Below, in pieces: positions 11,262 to 22,053 of a stretch of DNA of 64,000 bases (positions are counted from its first letter, which is position 1; each line of letters begins with the position of its first letter). Origin of the DNA: Symsagittifera roscoffensis. Lineage: Eukaryota; Xenacoelomorpha; Acoela; Convolutidae. Under the pieces are notes generated by a model. It did no database searches and was not told the DNA's origin. It saw only the letters and a list, made by a program, of their open reading frames with translations. The translations under genes and the position numbers were made by a program. The DNA lies in contig NC_087064.1 in assembly GCF_963678635.1 (NCBI RefSeq), positions 71,425,465-71,489,464 on the forward strand, given 5' to 3'.

Positions 11262-11877
11262 CTAAAATCACAAATTTAACTAAACTGAATTTATTCCTCG
11301 GTAAAGTTTAATCTAGTGCTTTTAACTATCGAGTAATCGAAAACTAAAACAGCTTTTAAAAAACTGAACTGATTGTACTAAATGATGAAATTGGTGCCCA
11401 TTGAAATCTACTCAGTTAAATATTTTGAAAAGCGTTCAAGCTGATGTCTACTCGGTAAATTGATAATGAATGACTAACGATTTAGCCCATTGCCTGAAAA
11501 TTAACACGTGATTACAAAATTTCAGGTTTTAGTTAATAAATTGAACTAGCGTGTAACGCACCTCCGGTGCTTCAAACGGATTACTGAAAGTGAAAGTTGC
11601 TAATGAATAAAATATATACACAGAGGCGAAACTGCGCTTCGCACCATTTCCGATATAAAACCAGAAAGCCGCTGCAAAATGATCTTTCAAAATGAATCAA
11701 GTCAAGACAATCAAATTTGAAAACCACATCAAAAAAATTCCAAGACGAAAACACCTTAGCAGAAAACACTTCAAGCCGAAAAAAAAATCAACAAGACTTA
11801 GGACTCAACAAGACAAGACTTAAGACACACACCCTCAAAAATCACACAAATTCATTTGATGGTCAAATGAAACAAAA
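11262..11877. other. Myosin intron, nothing recognised
   Basis: AT-rich. 'gaaactgcgcttcgca' near 11625 resembles the SINE flank at 61560 but is too short to call. Confidence 0.4.
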
Positions 11878-12370
11878 CGAGGCCATCAAGCCGATATAGT
11901 ATAGGTCAAAATCTATTCAGCCGAACAAAAAAAAACAAAAGCCGAAAAACCGAAAAAAAGTTAAGACAAATAAAAAATTACTAAGTCCTCTCACCCTCAA
12001 AACACACACACGCAGACACACATTCAAATTTTTTTGCTCTTCGAAAGACGCGATGAGGCCATTAGGCCGATATAATAAAAGCCGAAACCTATCAAGCCGA
12101 CAAAAACAACAATTTCTATTCAGATTTTAGAAATTTGTGCAATCCAGAGAGAGCATATTTTTTTCGCTTGTTGAAAGACGCAATATAAGGCCACTAATCC
12201 GAAAAAATAGACTCAAACCTATCGAGCCGAAAAATAAACGAGAAAAATGTTGTCATGAAAAACTGGAACGGTAATTTCTATTAAGACTTCAGCAATTTGG
12301 CAATCCAGAGAGCATAAAAATTATGTTTCCGTTCAAACGACTCAAAATTGAGCCACTTAGCCGATAAAGT
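11878..12370. repeat. Diverged tandem repeats, ~130-170 bp unit
   Basis: 'gaggccatcaagccgatatag', 'gaggccattaggccgatata', 'aaggccactaatccga' and 'gagccacttagccgata' recur at fairly regular spacing, along with 'aatccagagag' and 'aatttctatt' blocks. No coding capacity. Confidence 0.65.
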
Positions 12371-12577
12371 ATGAACCGATATAATTTGGGCAGAATAAAG
12401 TTTCTAAGCGAAAAAAAAACAAAAAAACAAGAGAAAACAAATGAAGATAGGAAAATACCAGCAGCAGAAGTAAATCAAAACTCTGCAAGCAACTTCACTG
12501 TAAATTGCGTTCAGCAAAAAAATATTACGATTTGGCAACAGCCCATAAAAAATAAGCTGACAATATTTTGTTTAAAA

Positions 12578-12655
12578 AACAGGTCCTGTCAGATTCGAAC
12601 CAAGGACCTTTGCCGTCCAAGGTGTATTCGCTACCTCCAGACCAAGTGAGTCAGA
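12578..12655 (-). other. tRNA-like segment (pseudo-tRNA or SINE head)
   Basis: The minus strand carries a canonical B box, GGTTCGAATCT, and an A-box-like TGGTCTGGAGGTAGCG. An anticodon-arm-like ACCTT/AAGGT stem has an 8-nt loop. The acceptor stem does not close convincingly, so a functional tRNA is doubtful. Confidence 0.5.
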
Positions 12656-12792
12656 GAAGGAATATTGAATTTATTATGAACTGAACTTAAACTTACCATT
12701 TCTAATTTTGACCATTCTGTGAACAAAATCATTTACGAGAAAAAAGTCTAATAACCGATTGCAATACCCTTGCTTATCGCAAGAGTAAAAAA

Positions 12793-13695
12793 ACGATTGC
12801 CAAAACAACAAACAGGGCAATCCAACAACGCTTTTGATTTTCAACTTGAAGGCGTTTTAAACGAAAATGGTCAAATCTCCAAAACTATTGGGTTGCAGAT
12901 CTTCGTATTTTCAACTCATCAACGAAACCCTAAAATGGCCGGCAGCATACAACTTGACATTCCATATATTTTCAAAAGTCCCTGGTACGCTGGTAGTAAG
13001 CTGACATCACCCCACCAAAGGGTCGACCATATCAGTTTCCAAATGCAACACTTTTGAAAGCTTTCTAAAGGAAGAAAAACGTAATACCTAAGAAGTTAAA
13101 AGGCAGTGAGCAGTCATATTTGGAGTCCAGGTAAACATCCTGAGAGTAACCTAAGCGCACCCGCTATAGTTTAAAGTACTTCAAACTTTGGGATTTTTTA
13201 AATCTTACTTTTTTTTTGAAAAAATTTGAAAAGTAAAAAAACAGCAAATATCCTAAACTAAGATGGTTTGAGCAATCAAACTTGGAAGCAAGATCTGCAA
13301 TTTTTAACTTCAAGTTTTCTCAAAACTTTAGAAAAAAAATCACTTAATCGTCGTGTCTTGCAAACTAAAAGCCATTAGGTGTTCATAAATTGAGGCCAAA
13401 ATCGCAACTCCTGGAGAAACCCTGACACCATCCCACTACTGGGTTGCTAATTTTAAACTTGGTGAAATGAACACTGAAATCAAACGGCAAAATTGAAAAA
13501 AAAATTCTGAACCATAGCAATATACCATACAGCTTAGCTTAACCGTGTGAAAATTCTTTTATTAAACATGCAAAAATAATACGTTGAAAAAACTTGGCTA
13601 GATATTGAAGTCGGCATTCAAATATACCTTATATAATGGACACATAATAGATTGAACTGTTCCGCTTATTCACGTTTAATACTTGATTTTCCTAC
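12793..13695. other. Myosin intron, nothing recognised
   Basis: No gene or clear repeat family seen. A short repeat ending near 12792 is shared with 7189-7225. Confidence 0.45.
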
Positions 13696-13871
13696 TTGGC
13701 AGAGTATTGTCGGAAGTATTTCTGAATCACAATAGCCGACTGTCGTTTCAGCAGAAACTTCTTTCTCAGAGCCACACCTCTGGCCCATGACTGGATTCTG
13801 GCAGCAGCTGCCCAAGTGACCCGATTGCGCTCCACTTCCAGGAATCGCTCAAGATCTTCGCGCATAAACAC
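13696..13871 (-). CDS. Myo15: Myosin exon E14, IQ motifs
   Basis: Acceptor tttctgaag, donor gtagga. Reads VFMREDLERFLEVERNRV, then two IQ-type helices (AAARIQSWARGVALRKKF and IVIQKYFRQYSAK). Lever-arm region binding light chains. The codon for the last Lys is split with E15. Confidence 0.9.
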
Positions 13872-14288
13872 CTTCAGAAACATGTTTAATATAACCAAAT
13901 TGGTACACGTTTGCCAATCGCATGCGTTAATGACTTAGTTTTTTATGTTTCCGAGATTCAATTTAACCAAAATAATTTTAAACTTTTGGCTCAATGCTAC
14001 CAAACTTTTCTTAGAGCGAAAAAAAAAAGGTAGACAAAGCGTTTCAATTTTTTCGAATATCTGCGCTCGTTAGGGTTCGAAACTCCAAATCAACTCCTTT
14101 ATGAAGAAATTTCCGGAAATCATAAGCAAGATTATATGTATCACAACACTTCTAGCAAATAGCAAGAATATTTCTAGAAATAACCATAGAAATTTTCTCG
14201 ATATTTGCAAAAATACTTGTAGCAATATTATTGAATCAAATATCACAGAGACTAAAAAAAATTATTGCAGTCAAAGCTAAATATTAAC

Positions 14289-14549
14289 CTTGGTAAGACC
14301 CAGTTGAAACTGCTGATTGTATTTTGGATGCAGTCCTTTTAGATATAGTTCACATATTTCCCTCGCTTGCATAGTACGGGCGACGTTCCTGGACCCATAG
14401 AGTTCCAGCATCAGACATCTGTACCGGTTGATGAAGGCGGCGAAGTACATGCGGATAGGGTATCCTAGTTTTCGGATCTTGATTGTTTCCAGGATTCCCA
14501 AGTAGTTGAGCTGTGCAACTACTAACTGTCTATCGAACTCTTTGTGACT
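14289..14549 (-). CDS. Myo15: Myosin exon E13, motor C-terminal / converter
   Basis: Acceptor tttttag, donor gttaat. Encodes SHKEFDRQLVVAQLNYLG followed by ILETIKIRKLGYPIRM, the conserved myosin 'G.LETI.IR..GYP.R' segment containing the SH1 helix equivalent. It continues to FQLGLTK ahead of the lever arm. Confidence 0.93.
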
Positions 14550-14967
14550 CTAAAAAACAAACCATCATCAAGAAGAAATAACTTCAAGGTTTTAATAGCA
14601 GAATACTTATAAGAGTAAGACTAAGCTAAAACTGTTACCAAGCAAATAGTCCCAGAAAAAAGTGTTAGAACTTTGGCAGAGATTTCATACTTATTTTGTT
14701 ACAGACTAGATCTACCCTGAAGCATAAATAATTTTCACAATTGGTTAGTGATGTTTAATACGACTGCTTTTTACAATAAGAACTTAGGCTCAATATTCAG
14801 AAGCAGTGCCATTTAACAAAATCAATTCTCAGCAATTTTCAAAGCGCAGAAATAGATTTTAAAAATTACCTTTCGCTGAAATTTTTAATACCATTAATTT
14901 GGAATACCTTGCAAAACAATCGTTTTTGCTGCCAATTTAAAAATTTACTCCACGACTGAACTTTTAC

Positions 14968-15231
14968 CTTTGTGTTGTTGGGTTTGATGCAGCGGACAAA
15001 GAAGGGATTGCAGTGTCCGATTACTGTGATCAGATTGCTGAGGGAAGTCTGGAATTTTGCAGCCACCGTTGGCGCCTTTCTTTTGCTCAGTGCTCCTTGG
15101 GACCTGGTGGTCGCTTGAGTTTTCGTCACTTTTCCCGATGCCACTAACTTAGCAATGTCACCACCCGACCGATGGCCGATTGTGCGGTCTAGCTCGAAGG
15201 TGTGCAGCTCAGCAAATATTTCACTCACCAA
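14968..15231 (-). CDS. Myo15: Myosin exon E12, actin-binding loop 2 region
   Basis: Acceptor gttttag, donor gtaaaa. Begins LVSEIFAELHTFEL, has a basic loop (SQGALSKRKAPTVAAKFQTS) and ends HCNPFFVRCIKPNNTK. The last motif is near-invariant in myosin motors. Phase 0 at both ends. Confidence 0.93.
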
Positions 15232-15560
15232 CTAAAACAAAATTTAAGCCATTGATGTGGCAAACTTTGGGGTAATATACAAATATCTGCAATATACTTC
15301 AAATTTACCCACATTAAAACCAAAAAAAAGAAGTATGAACTTTTCTACAAGCATCAAAAATGGTGATTATTTGAAAAGTTGACCACTTTCAAAAAAGGGA
15401 AAAAATAAAATCTTCGCTTGAAAAAACTATTATTTTTTCAACTATTATTTTTTAAAAACTATTATTTTTTCAACCAAATCAACTCGATTTGATAAGATTA
15501 AAATCAAATCATCTACAAAGAGGCAAAGTTTTTTTCGCAAGCCATTCCAAAAGGCTATAA

Positions 15561-15757
15561 GGATCTACTTAACAATCTCCACCCCTTTCAAGAAAAGGGG
15601 GGATTGTTAGGTAGATCAAAATGGTCGATTTTTCGACCAATCAGAATGCAGCAAAATTAGAATTCTCAATAGAAAGCTGTGCTAATTAACTGTAATTTTT
15701 ATTTGTAGGGGTGAGGGTTCGTAAGTAGTTACCATACGGGGGGGGATTGTTAATACA
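15561..15757. mobile_element. MITE-like element, family A, copy 1
   Basis: Starts ggatctacttaacaatctcc. Internal 'cgaccaatcagaatgcagc', 'attagaattctcaatagaaagct' and a right side ending 'gggggattgttaa' match copies at 17594 and 18177. The right terminus here is imperfect. Non-coding. Confidence 0.75.
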
Positions 15758-16365
15758 GAGTAAAACTCAAGAAATAAAGAGCCTCCTTCAAAATGAATTG
15801 AACTCAGAGCATTACGTTCTTAAGAGCTCAGAGAAAAAATGAATTCAGCCTACTAATAATTCACATCGCTAATTCAAGAATCACGGTCACTAACATTTCA
15901 TTCAAAAAGGCATTTACTTGCCACAATATTGAAAAAAAATCGCCTCGAACATACAAATAGAACAGGCAGCAGCTATAATTTAGTTCAAATGTAATGAAAT
16001 GAAAAAACATACGCTTCAATACGCGGATATAAAACTTTTTCGAGAATTATATATTTTAGACTCTTTCCAATTTATTTAATGGCTTTAGAAACCAGTTATC
16101 TAGTGTTATAAAGGTTCAGCATGCATTAATCTTAATAGACTAAAAAAGCGGATGACCTAGACTAAATTGTGATACGCTATTTTTTAAATAAGTCTATCGA
16201 CTCTTTACACTACGAAACTAAAAGTCATTCGCGTTTTTTCACGCCGAAAAATTCTTAATTGCATATTTTGAATTCCTGTTTTGTCTGAAGTATGAAACGG
16301 GAACAAAACGACAATGAATAACACAGCATATATGCAAAAGATGATATACAACACAGCCGAAGTAC

Positions 16366-16506
16366 AAACCAGCCGAAAATACGTAAGTGTTATATAATAT
16401 TTATGAAACAGTTAAGAAAGTCATGCAAATTTCATTGATGTGACGTAACTTTTCTGCTAGCTTATTATACTCTGCGCTTTTTCGGTTAGTTTAGTTCGGC
16501 TGGTTT
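16366..16506. mobile_element. MITE-like element, family B, copy 2
   Basis: Bounded by aaaccagccgaa and its inverse ttcggctggttt. The inside matches 8635-8793 in reverse complement. About 141 bp, AT-rich, non-coding. Confidence 0.75.
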
Positions 16507-17064
16507 AATTTCATATGGAAAAACTCGTAGCAGGAAGCAGTCTGCAAGTAAAAATGCGGGTCACTTCTGTTATACGGCCAAAAATTATCAAATTATTAAT
16601 TAAGCTGCTTTATTGAGAATTCAAATTTACTTCCGCTGGAAGCAATTCCAACCAATTAGATTGGTTCTTTTCGGCGAGAGTTCTCATGCTTGAAGGACCG
16701 AATGCTTGAAAAATTTCAGCCAATCAAAATCGCTAATCGATTTTGGAGAAAATATGGATTTTTCCTAAACTCACTTTGAGTGCAGCCTACCTAGATGCGT
16801 TCAAAAATAGCCGCATTTAATAAAGAAATTGAATTAAAACATTAATTCGTAATTAACAGCATACAAACTCAATCCCGTATTAAAAATGTGTAAACTACTT
16901 TTATTTAGGAGGGCCTTTACGGTAAGTCACTTAGGGAGGGGAGGGGGGGGGGGTTGTTCAGTTGATCCGGCGTTGAATGATTTCAACTTCAGCGAACTCG
17001 GTGTTCTGTCAGTTGGGCCTTCCCGGTCTCGGGTCGTGGCAGTACCACTGTTCCGGAGTGCGGC

Positions 17065-17265
17065 CAGTATTTAGACAGCCGCGTATTCATACTGGTCAGT
17101 ATTTAGACAAATACTGTTTCAACCAATCAGAATCGAGAAAAAACATAAATAATCCAAAATAAATAATAATTATTTATTAATTTCTTCTTTGTCTCGATTC
17201 TGATTGGTTGAAACAGTATTTGTCTAAATACTGACCAGTATGAATACGCGGCTGTCTAAATACTG
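17065..17265. repeat. Perfect inverted repeat, 74-bp arms, 53-bp spacer
   Basis: 17065-17138 is the exact reverse complement of 17192-17265 as I read it (arm starts cagtatttagacagccgcg). The spacer is AT-rich and itself partly palindromic. No ORF. Could be a foldback or MITE element or a cruciform-forming hairpin. Confidence 0.92.
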
Positions 17266-17593
17266 ACATGTAACCCACTGTTCCGAAGTACAACAGTGCC
17301 GAAAAATAAAATGATGTTCTACAATGCCGAAAATATTTTAATTACTGTTTTTACTCATCCCAAATCACTGACAAGTAATACACTTCAAATGGACGGAAGT
17401 TGAAAAAACATAATTGGCCATTTTAATTCTTAAACAAACAAAAGTTCCCCTCGCTGGGTCATAATTTTTTCTGAACAAACATTTAACTCATCAAATAGTG
17501 AATTTTTCTCTGAAACAAAGCAGTATTCACTTCACACATAATTGCCAACAATTCACAAACAACTCAAAATTTTCAAATATCATCATTTTTTGG

Positions 17594-17753
17594 GGATCTA
17601 TTAATAATCTTCCCCCTTTTAAGAAATAGATTAAATAGATTAAAACAGTCGAATTTTCGACCAATCAGAATGCTGCGAAATTAGAATTCACAATAGAAAG
17701 CTCTGCGCTAATTTACTGTATTTATTTAGAGGGGGAGATTGTTAAGTAGATCC
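17594..17753. mobile_element. MITE-like element, family A, copy 2
   Basis: 160 bp from ggatctattaataatct to gattgttaagtagatcc, forming terminal inverted repeats. The core 'ttttcgaccaatcagaatgct' is shared with copy 1. Confidence 0.8.
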
Positions 17754-17794
17754 CTTTTTCTGAACTGTTGAACGCATCTTCAGTTTCGGCACCA

Positions 17795-18125
17795 GTAGCG
17801 TGCCGAGGGGGGGGGGGGTGCGACTAGCCCCCTTCAAATCTGGTTGCCAATTTTTTCCAAAGTCTTTACGACATCCATTTTTGGCAAACCAGCCTCAAAA
17901 ATTTTCCAAAATCGCCAATATAACTTATTTTGAGGGGGGAGAGCGCGCCGAAAAAACGCAATTTTTTGGACAACCTTTTCCAAAAAAAGTGCTTAAAACG
18001 CCTTTTTTGGGTTTTTTGAAAAATTTGCCTGCGGCACAGAAATTTTTCACAAAAAGGTTCCTTATAGTATCTTCGGAGAGCTCGGGAAAATCAAATTGAT
18101 TGACCTAAAAAAACCGACCCATTGG
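17795..18125. repeat. Dispersed G-rich repeat family, copy
   Basis: A run of G at 17803-17813 and the 'gagagcgcg', 'tttgggttttttgaaaaatttgcct', 'agctcggaaaatcaa' type blocks are shared with 38085-38340. A 99-codon open frame across it looks fortuitous (low complexity, no match to any family I know). Confidence 0.6.
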
Positions 18126-18176
18126 TGTTTTTACGGCTGAATAAATAAGAAGATCCCGCTGTCTCTACAAGAGTTT

Positions 18177-18361
18177 GGATCTACTTAACAATCGCCCTTC
18201 CTTTGGTATCTACTTGAGAATTGCCGCCCCTATAAATAAAAGCAGTAAATTAGCACTAGAGAGTTGTATTTAAAATTCGACTTCTGCTGTAATCTGATTG
18301 GTCAAAAATTTGACAATTTAATCTACTTAACATTTGTCCCCTTTTCTTGAAGTATATCCAA
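18177..18361. mobile_element. MITE-like element, family A, copy 3
   Basis: Left end ggatctacttaacaatc and an inverted right end (aatctacttaacatttg ... aagtatatcc region). The core 'ctgattggtcaaaaatttgac' is inverted relative to copies 1 and 2. Confidence 0.65.
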
Positions 18362-18377
18362 GTGTTTTTTTACTAAC

Positions 18378-18581
18378 GGGATGAGAGCTGTCGGCCAGCA
18401 GGCAGAGTGTCTCGAAGCGCAGTCTGTCCTTGTTCTTCTCCAGGAGTCCGGAGGCGGAGTAGCTTACTGGACCTGCGTAGTGTCTCACTGTGAACTGCAG
18501 CTGTCTCAGTCTGTCCACCTGGAACGCCTCACTCTCCGAGTGCACCTGACTCGCCTTCTCCAAAAAGGAACTGTCACTCGC
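18378..18581 (-). CDS. Myo15: Myosin exon E11, motor
   Basis: 204 nt, acceptor tgtttcag, donor gttagt. Begins ASDSSFLEKASQVH and includes FTVRHYAGPVSYSASGLLEKNKD, the conserved 'F.V.HYAG.V.Y...G.L.KN.D' motor motif. Phase 0 at both ends with this donor. Confidence 0.95.
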
Positions 18582-19280
18582 CTGAAACACATTTCATGGA
18601 TATTGTTAACAATCCCACCTCCCCTATGGTACCTTGTATACTTGAATTTTGCATACGAATTTTGTATATGCTTAACTCCCAGTGGTAAATTAACAAATCT
18701 ACCAGCCTACCCCTTTAAATGACTAGATCAACGGTATAGTGCAAACTATCTAACTAATAACGAATGCGGGAGAGGGGGGGGGGTTGTTGAAGAAATTTGA
18801 AAGTAAACTTATTCAATATCGAGATCACTTTCGACCAGAATGATTTTTTATGCATAAATTTAAATTACGCGACATCTACCCTCTGAATTTTCGATCAATT
18901 TATCATCAATTATCGCCAAGTCAAACTGTTAAACAAATTGAACGTTTACAAAGCTCCAGCTTGAAAAACGAAAAAAAAACACCACTGACGCCTTTTAACA
19001 GGTTTATTTTTTTAAACAAGAGTCTTGAATGTGCTTTAATAAAACTGCTGAAAAACTAACAAATCGTCTTCTTAGACTTGAGCTGCTCACAGATACTAAA
19101 ACATGATGATTATTTGTGACACTTGATTTTGTGTGGAAAAAACTATCAAAAAGAACTAAAGCACCCAAAGACTTGTGTGTTCGGAGCAATTAAACTATCT
19201 TAAAAAATTTTCACGTCAATTTCATTCCATATAGTTTACTAAAAATTAAAAACGGTGATATTTATTTGATAATAAAGTAC
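18582..19280. other. Myosin intron, nothing recognised
   Basis: Contains a G-run near 18770. No gene, RNA or repeat family identified. Confidence 0.4.
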
Positions 19281-19412
19281 CTGAGGGAAGTTGCTTTGGT
19301 CATCCAATATATGCAATAATCCAGTTGGCTTCTTGCTCATGAGCTCTATTGTGACAATGTTATCCTTGTAGTCCAAACTGTGCCACTCAATGCGCTCTCG
19401 CTGGTACTCCAT
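19281..19412 (-). CDS. Myo15: Myosin exon E10, motor
   Basis: 132 nt. [18 protein letters not shown] continues the relay helix ('EY..E.I.W'), then [14 protein letters not shown], the 'G+L.+LD+...FP' motif. Acceptor ttctgcag, donor gtactt. Confidence 0.95.
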
Positions 19413-19684
19413 CTGCAGAATAAAATCACCAGTCAATTTTTATCAAACTCAATAACAATTCAATTAAATGTTATATAATATTTTGCAAAGTACTCTCCTA
19501 ATTTCAATTTATATTTTGCCGATTCAATTTAAATGCGCACAAAAGATTAACTATTTTACAATATTTGCAAAAATCACAGCTAAATGGAGCAAAAATTACA
19601 GCCTTATTTTTTTCGAATTGAAAACCTATTTGATTCAATTATTTTTGCAGTAACGATTCGAGGTCAATTTGAAAAGAAACTTGC

Positions 19685-19963
19685 CTGCTCAGTTTTGAAC
19701 ACACTGCGAATGAACACTTGCTGGAGGGACTCATTGGCATAATTTATGCACAACTGTTCGAAACTGTTCTTGGGAACCACTTCAAACCCAAAGATGTCCA
19801 GGAGATTAATTGCTGGAGCATTCAGTGTCTTGCCTATCGTTTTGTTCACTTTCTGTACCAGCCATTTGAATAGATGGGCGTACAGGGCCTTTGCGATTCC
19901 GTCTCTCGCTTCAATCGCCTCTTCTATCTTCAAGGCGGTGAAAATTTTCTCATCCCGGGTTTC
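19685..19963 (-). CDS. Myo15: Myosin exon E9, switch II and relay
   Basis: 279 nt. ETRDEKIFTALKIEEAIEARD leads to AKALYAHLFKWLVQKVN and NLLDIFGFEVV (switch II DIFGFE), then FEQLCINYANESLQQ. The donor appears to be GC rather than GT (CAG|gcaagt), and E10 follows in phase. Confidence 0.95.
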
Positions 19964-20324
19964 CTAGTAAAAACCAATGTCAATGAAGCAGATCCGCAAA
20001 CATATGCCACAAAAAATCATACTATTAGCTACTTAGTTTCTGTCAATCTTATTCTCTTTCCAAGAATTCGGCCCTTATATAAATAACTAAAACTCCATCT
20101 CGGATTTCTGGTAATTGGCCAAAATGCCTCAAATTCTTCAATTGATCAAAAAATCTCCTGTGAGAAAATTCTTGAATCGATCAAAAAAAATTTGTAGGCT
20201 CATGAAAATTTGATCGTAAAAACCTAAGCTCGCGAAACCAAAGGCTTGCTATATCATATTACATCTAATGGTCACCAAACTATAATCTTGGGTAAAAAAA
20301 CCAATAATCTTGAGCAACACCAAC

Positions 20325-20600
20325 CGTCACTCTGTACGTGATGTCATCCACCAAATCACTCGGCTTGACCTTCAACAAGGACGACACCGCGTGAACACAT
20401 GTGTCCTCCTTCACTTTCGCATCGTCCCCGTCTTCCCCCTGAGTGACAAACTGCACATTGCCCAGATGGAGAATAGCGGCCAGGATGGAGAAGATACCGT
20501 CTTGTTCCGTCTGGGAGATGGAGAGCACGTCCATGGCTGAGATGAGTCGCTGAAAGTCCTCGAAGTCATTCTTGCTCACACAGCTCAAATCGCCACCAGC
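20325..20600 (-). CDS. Myo15: Myosin exon E8, motor
   Basis: 276 nt. Continues FHYLNQ from E7 with AGGDLSCVSKNDFEDF. Includes ILAAILHLGNVQF, the conserved 'I.AA+LHLGN+.F'. Ends DDITYRVT at a gttggt donor. The intron before it contains the Polinton. Confidence 0.95.
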
Positions 20601-20781
20601 CTAGAAAACAATACACGTTACAGCTTATTCACTTATCCTAACAAGGCATGGTCTCACGAAGTGCTTAGAAATAATGCATTGCTTTAAGTCTTCCAAAAGA
20701 ATATGACAACAATTGATAACTTAAATGGATAGCATTATATTAATAATTCATATTAACTTTATTACTCGCTTCAACAAGACA

Positions 20782-20787
20782 AACTTC
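20782..20787. other. Target-site duplication, left (AACTTC)
   Basis: Six bases AACTTC directly before the left inverted repeat and again at 35566-35571 after the right one. A 6-bp duplication is the hallmark of Polinton integration. Confidence 0.9.
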
Positions 20788-21004
20788 AGTAGTATAGTAA
20801 AAGTGGCTAGGAAAATGACGACTTTTAACCCCCCCCCCCAAAATTTGTTGTGCCGTTGTACTTACCACTTTTAACCCCCAAAGGAGTTAAAGCCCCTGCT
20901 TTTTCGGGCACGCATGTTTTAAGGGGGGTTAAAATTGGTAATTTTCCAGCCACTTTATGGAAACGGGAAAGGAATTAAGTTTTGGTTGGTGCATGTTTTC
21001 CCTT
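20788..21004. repeat. Polinton left terminal inverted repeat (~217 bp)
   Basis: Matches the reverse complement of about 35349-35565 with only a handful of differences. Contains a C-run (C11-C12) and two inverted 'taacccccaaagg' blocks. Confidence 0.95.
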
Positions 21005-21889
21005 TGACTTTGACAGTTCAAACTTTACTGCGCGCGTTATATTGTGGATTATTTTGTAATCTTTATCGCCACGTGTGGAATTTAAAAAAATGCTGTGATA
21101 TTGGTAAGTTTATATTGTTGTTTTGAATACCCCCCTCCCCCTCACGATTAGAGTTGTTGATTATTTCACTTTTCGGTCAAAAGAACAATTTTGAAAAGCT
21201 TTATTTCCTGAATGAAAAGTACTATAAAGCGAATCATTTACATTTATAATCAGAAGTTATTTAGTCAGAATCGTCTAATATAAAAGCACGTCGATTTAAG
21301 CACCGCCGTTTAGGTGGTCTAATTTCTTCCCGCTCGTTTTCTTCTCGAGCTTCAATGTCCAAATAGGGGCAGTTGTACGCTGCTGGTTCTGACTCATTTT
21401 GCCCACTTAGCTGGTCGAAATCTACCAAATCCTGTTCTAGCTCTTGATCAGTGTATGTGGGTTGGTTGAACCCCATATCTGGTGGAGTAAAAATATCCAC
21501 ATAATACCCGCCCTGCGCTTCTATATCTTCAGCCAAATCCTCCCCACTTCCGTTATCGGTGGGAGTGGGGACCACGGCGTCGTCGTCTACGTCGTATTCG
21601 CCCCAGTCCATGGTGCGCCCAATTTCTCTTATGAACATATCCTCACGCAAACGTTTATGTCCGAAAGGACTAGTAGTTACTCTGTCTGCATGTATATAGC
21701 GCTTATTGTCAAATGCGCTCAGGGAAATTTTATTCGTTATTATGGTTTGTAAATTGTGATTGCAAGAATTTATCCTCACATTTTCTGACCGGACCAGCGA
21801 ACAGTAAGTCAATGTTTGTTTAAATTTATTATGGGTTAGCTCCATTTTCGAATATTTAGAAATACCTTTCGCGCTTTTTTTGTCCATGT

Positions 21890-22053
21890 CTGAAACAAAA
21901 ATACAATCAATTTACTTCAAATTTTTAACAGTTTTTTCTCTTTTCCACATAAATACCTCCATTCCCCCCCCCCCCAACCCTCACTACATAATCTTATGAT
22001 TTGTTTTTGTTGCCCTTTTCTAAAATGGTAAAAGAAAAGAAAAAGAAACTTAC
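21890..22053 (-). other. Intron 2 of Polinton PolB (164 bp)
   Basis: Donor CGA|gtaagt with a following pyrimidine-rich stretch, acceptor tttgtttcag. It separates the YVELKPKLYS region from the MDKKSAKGISK region, which are adjacent in intronless relatives (family knowledge). Confidence 0.8.

Noticed and set aside
17800-18099. 99-codon ORF as a gene
   Set aside because: Lies in a G-rich dispersed repeat, low complexity, no family resemblance.
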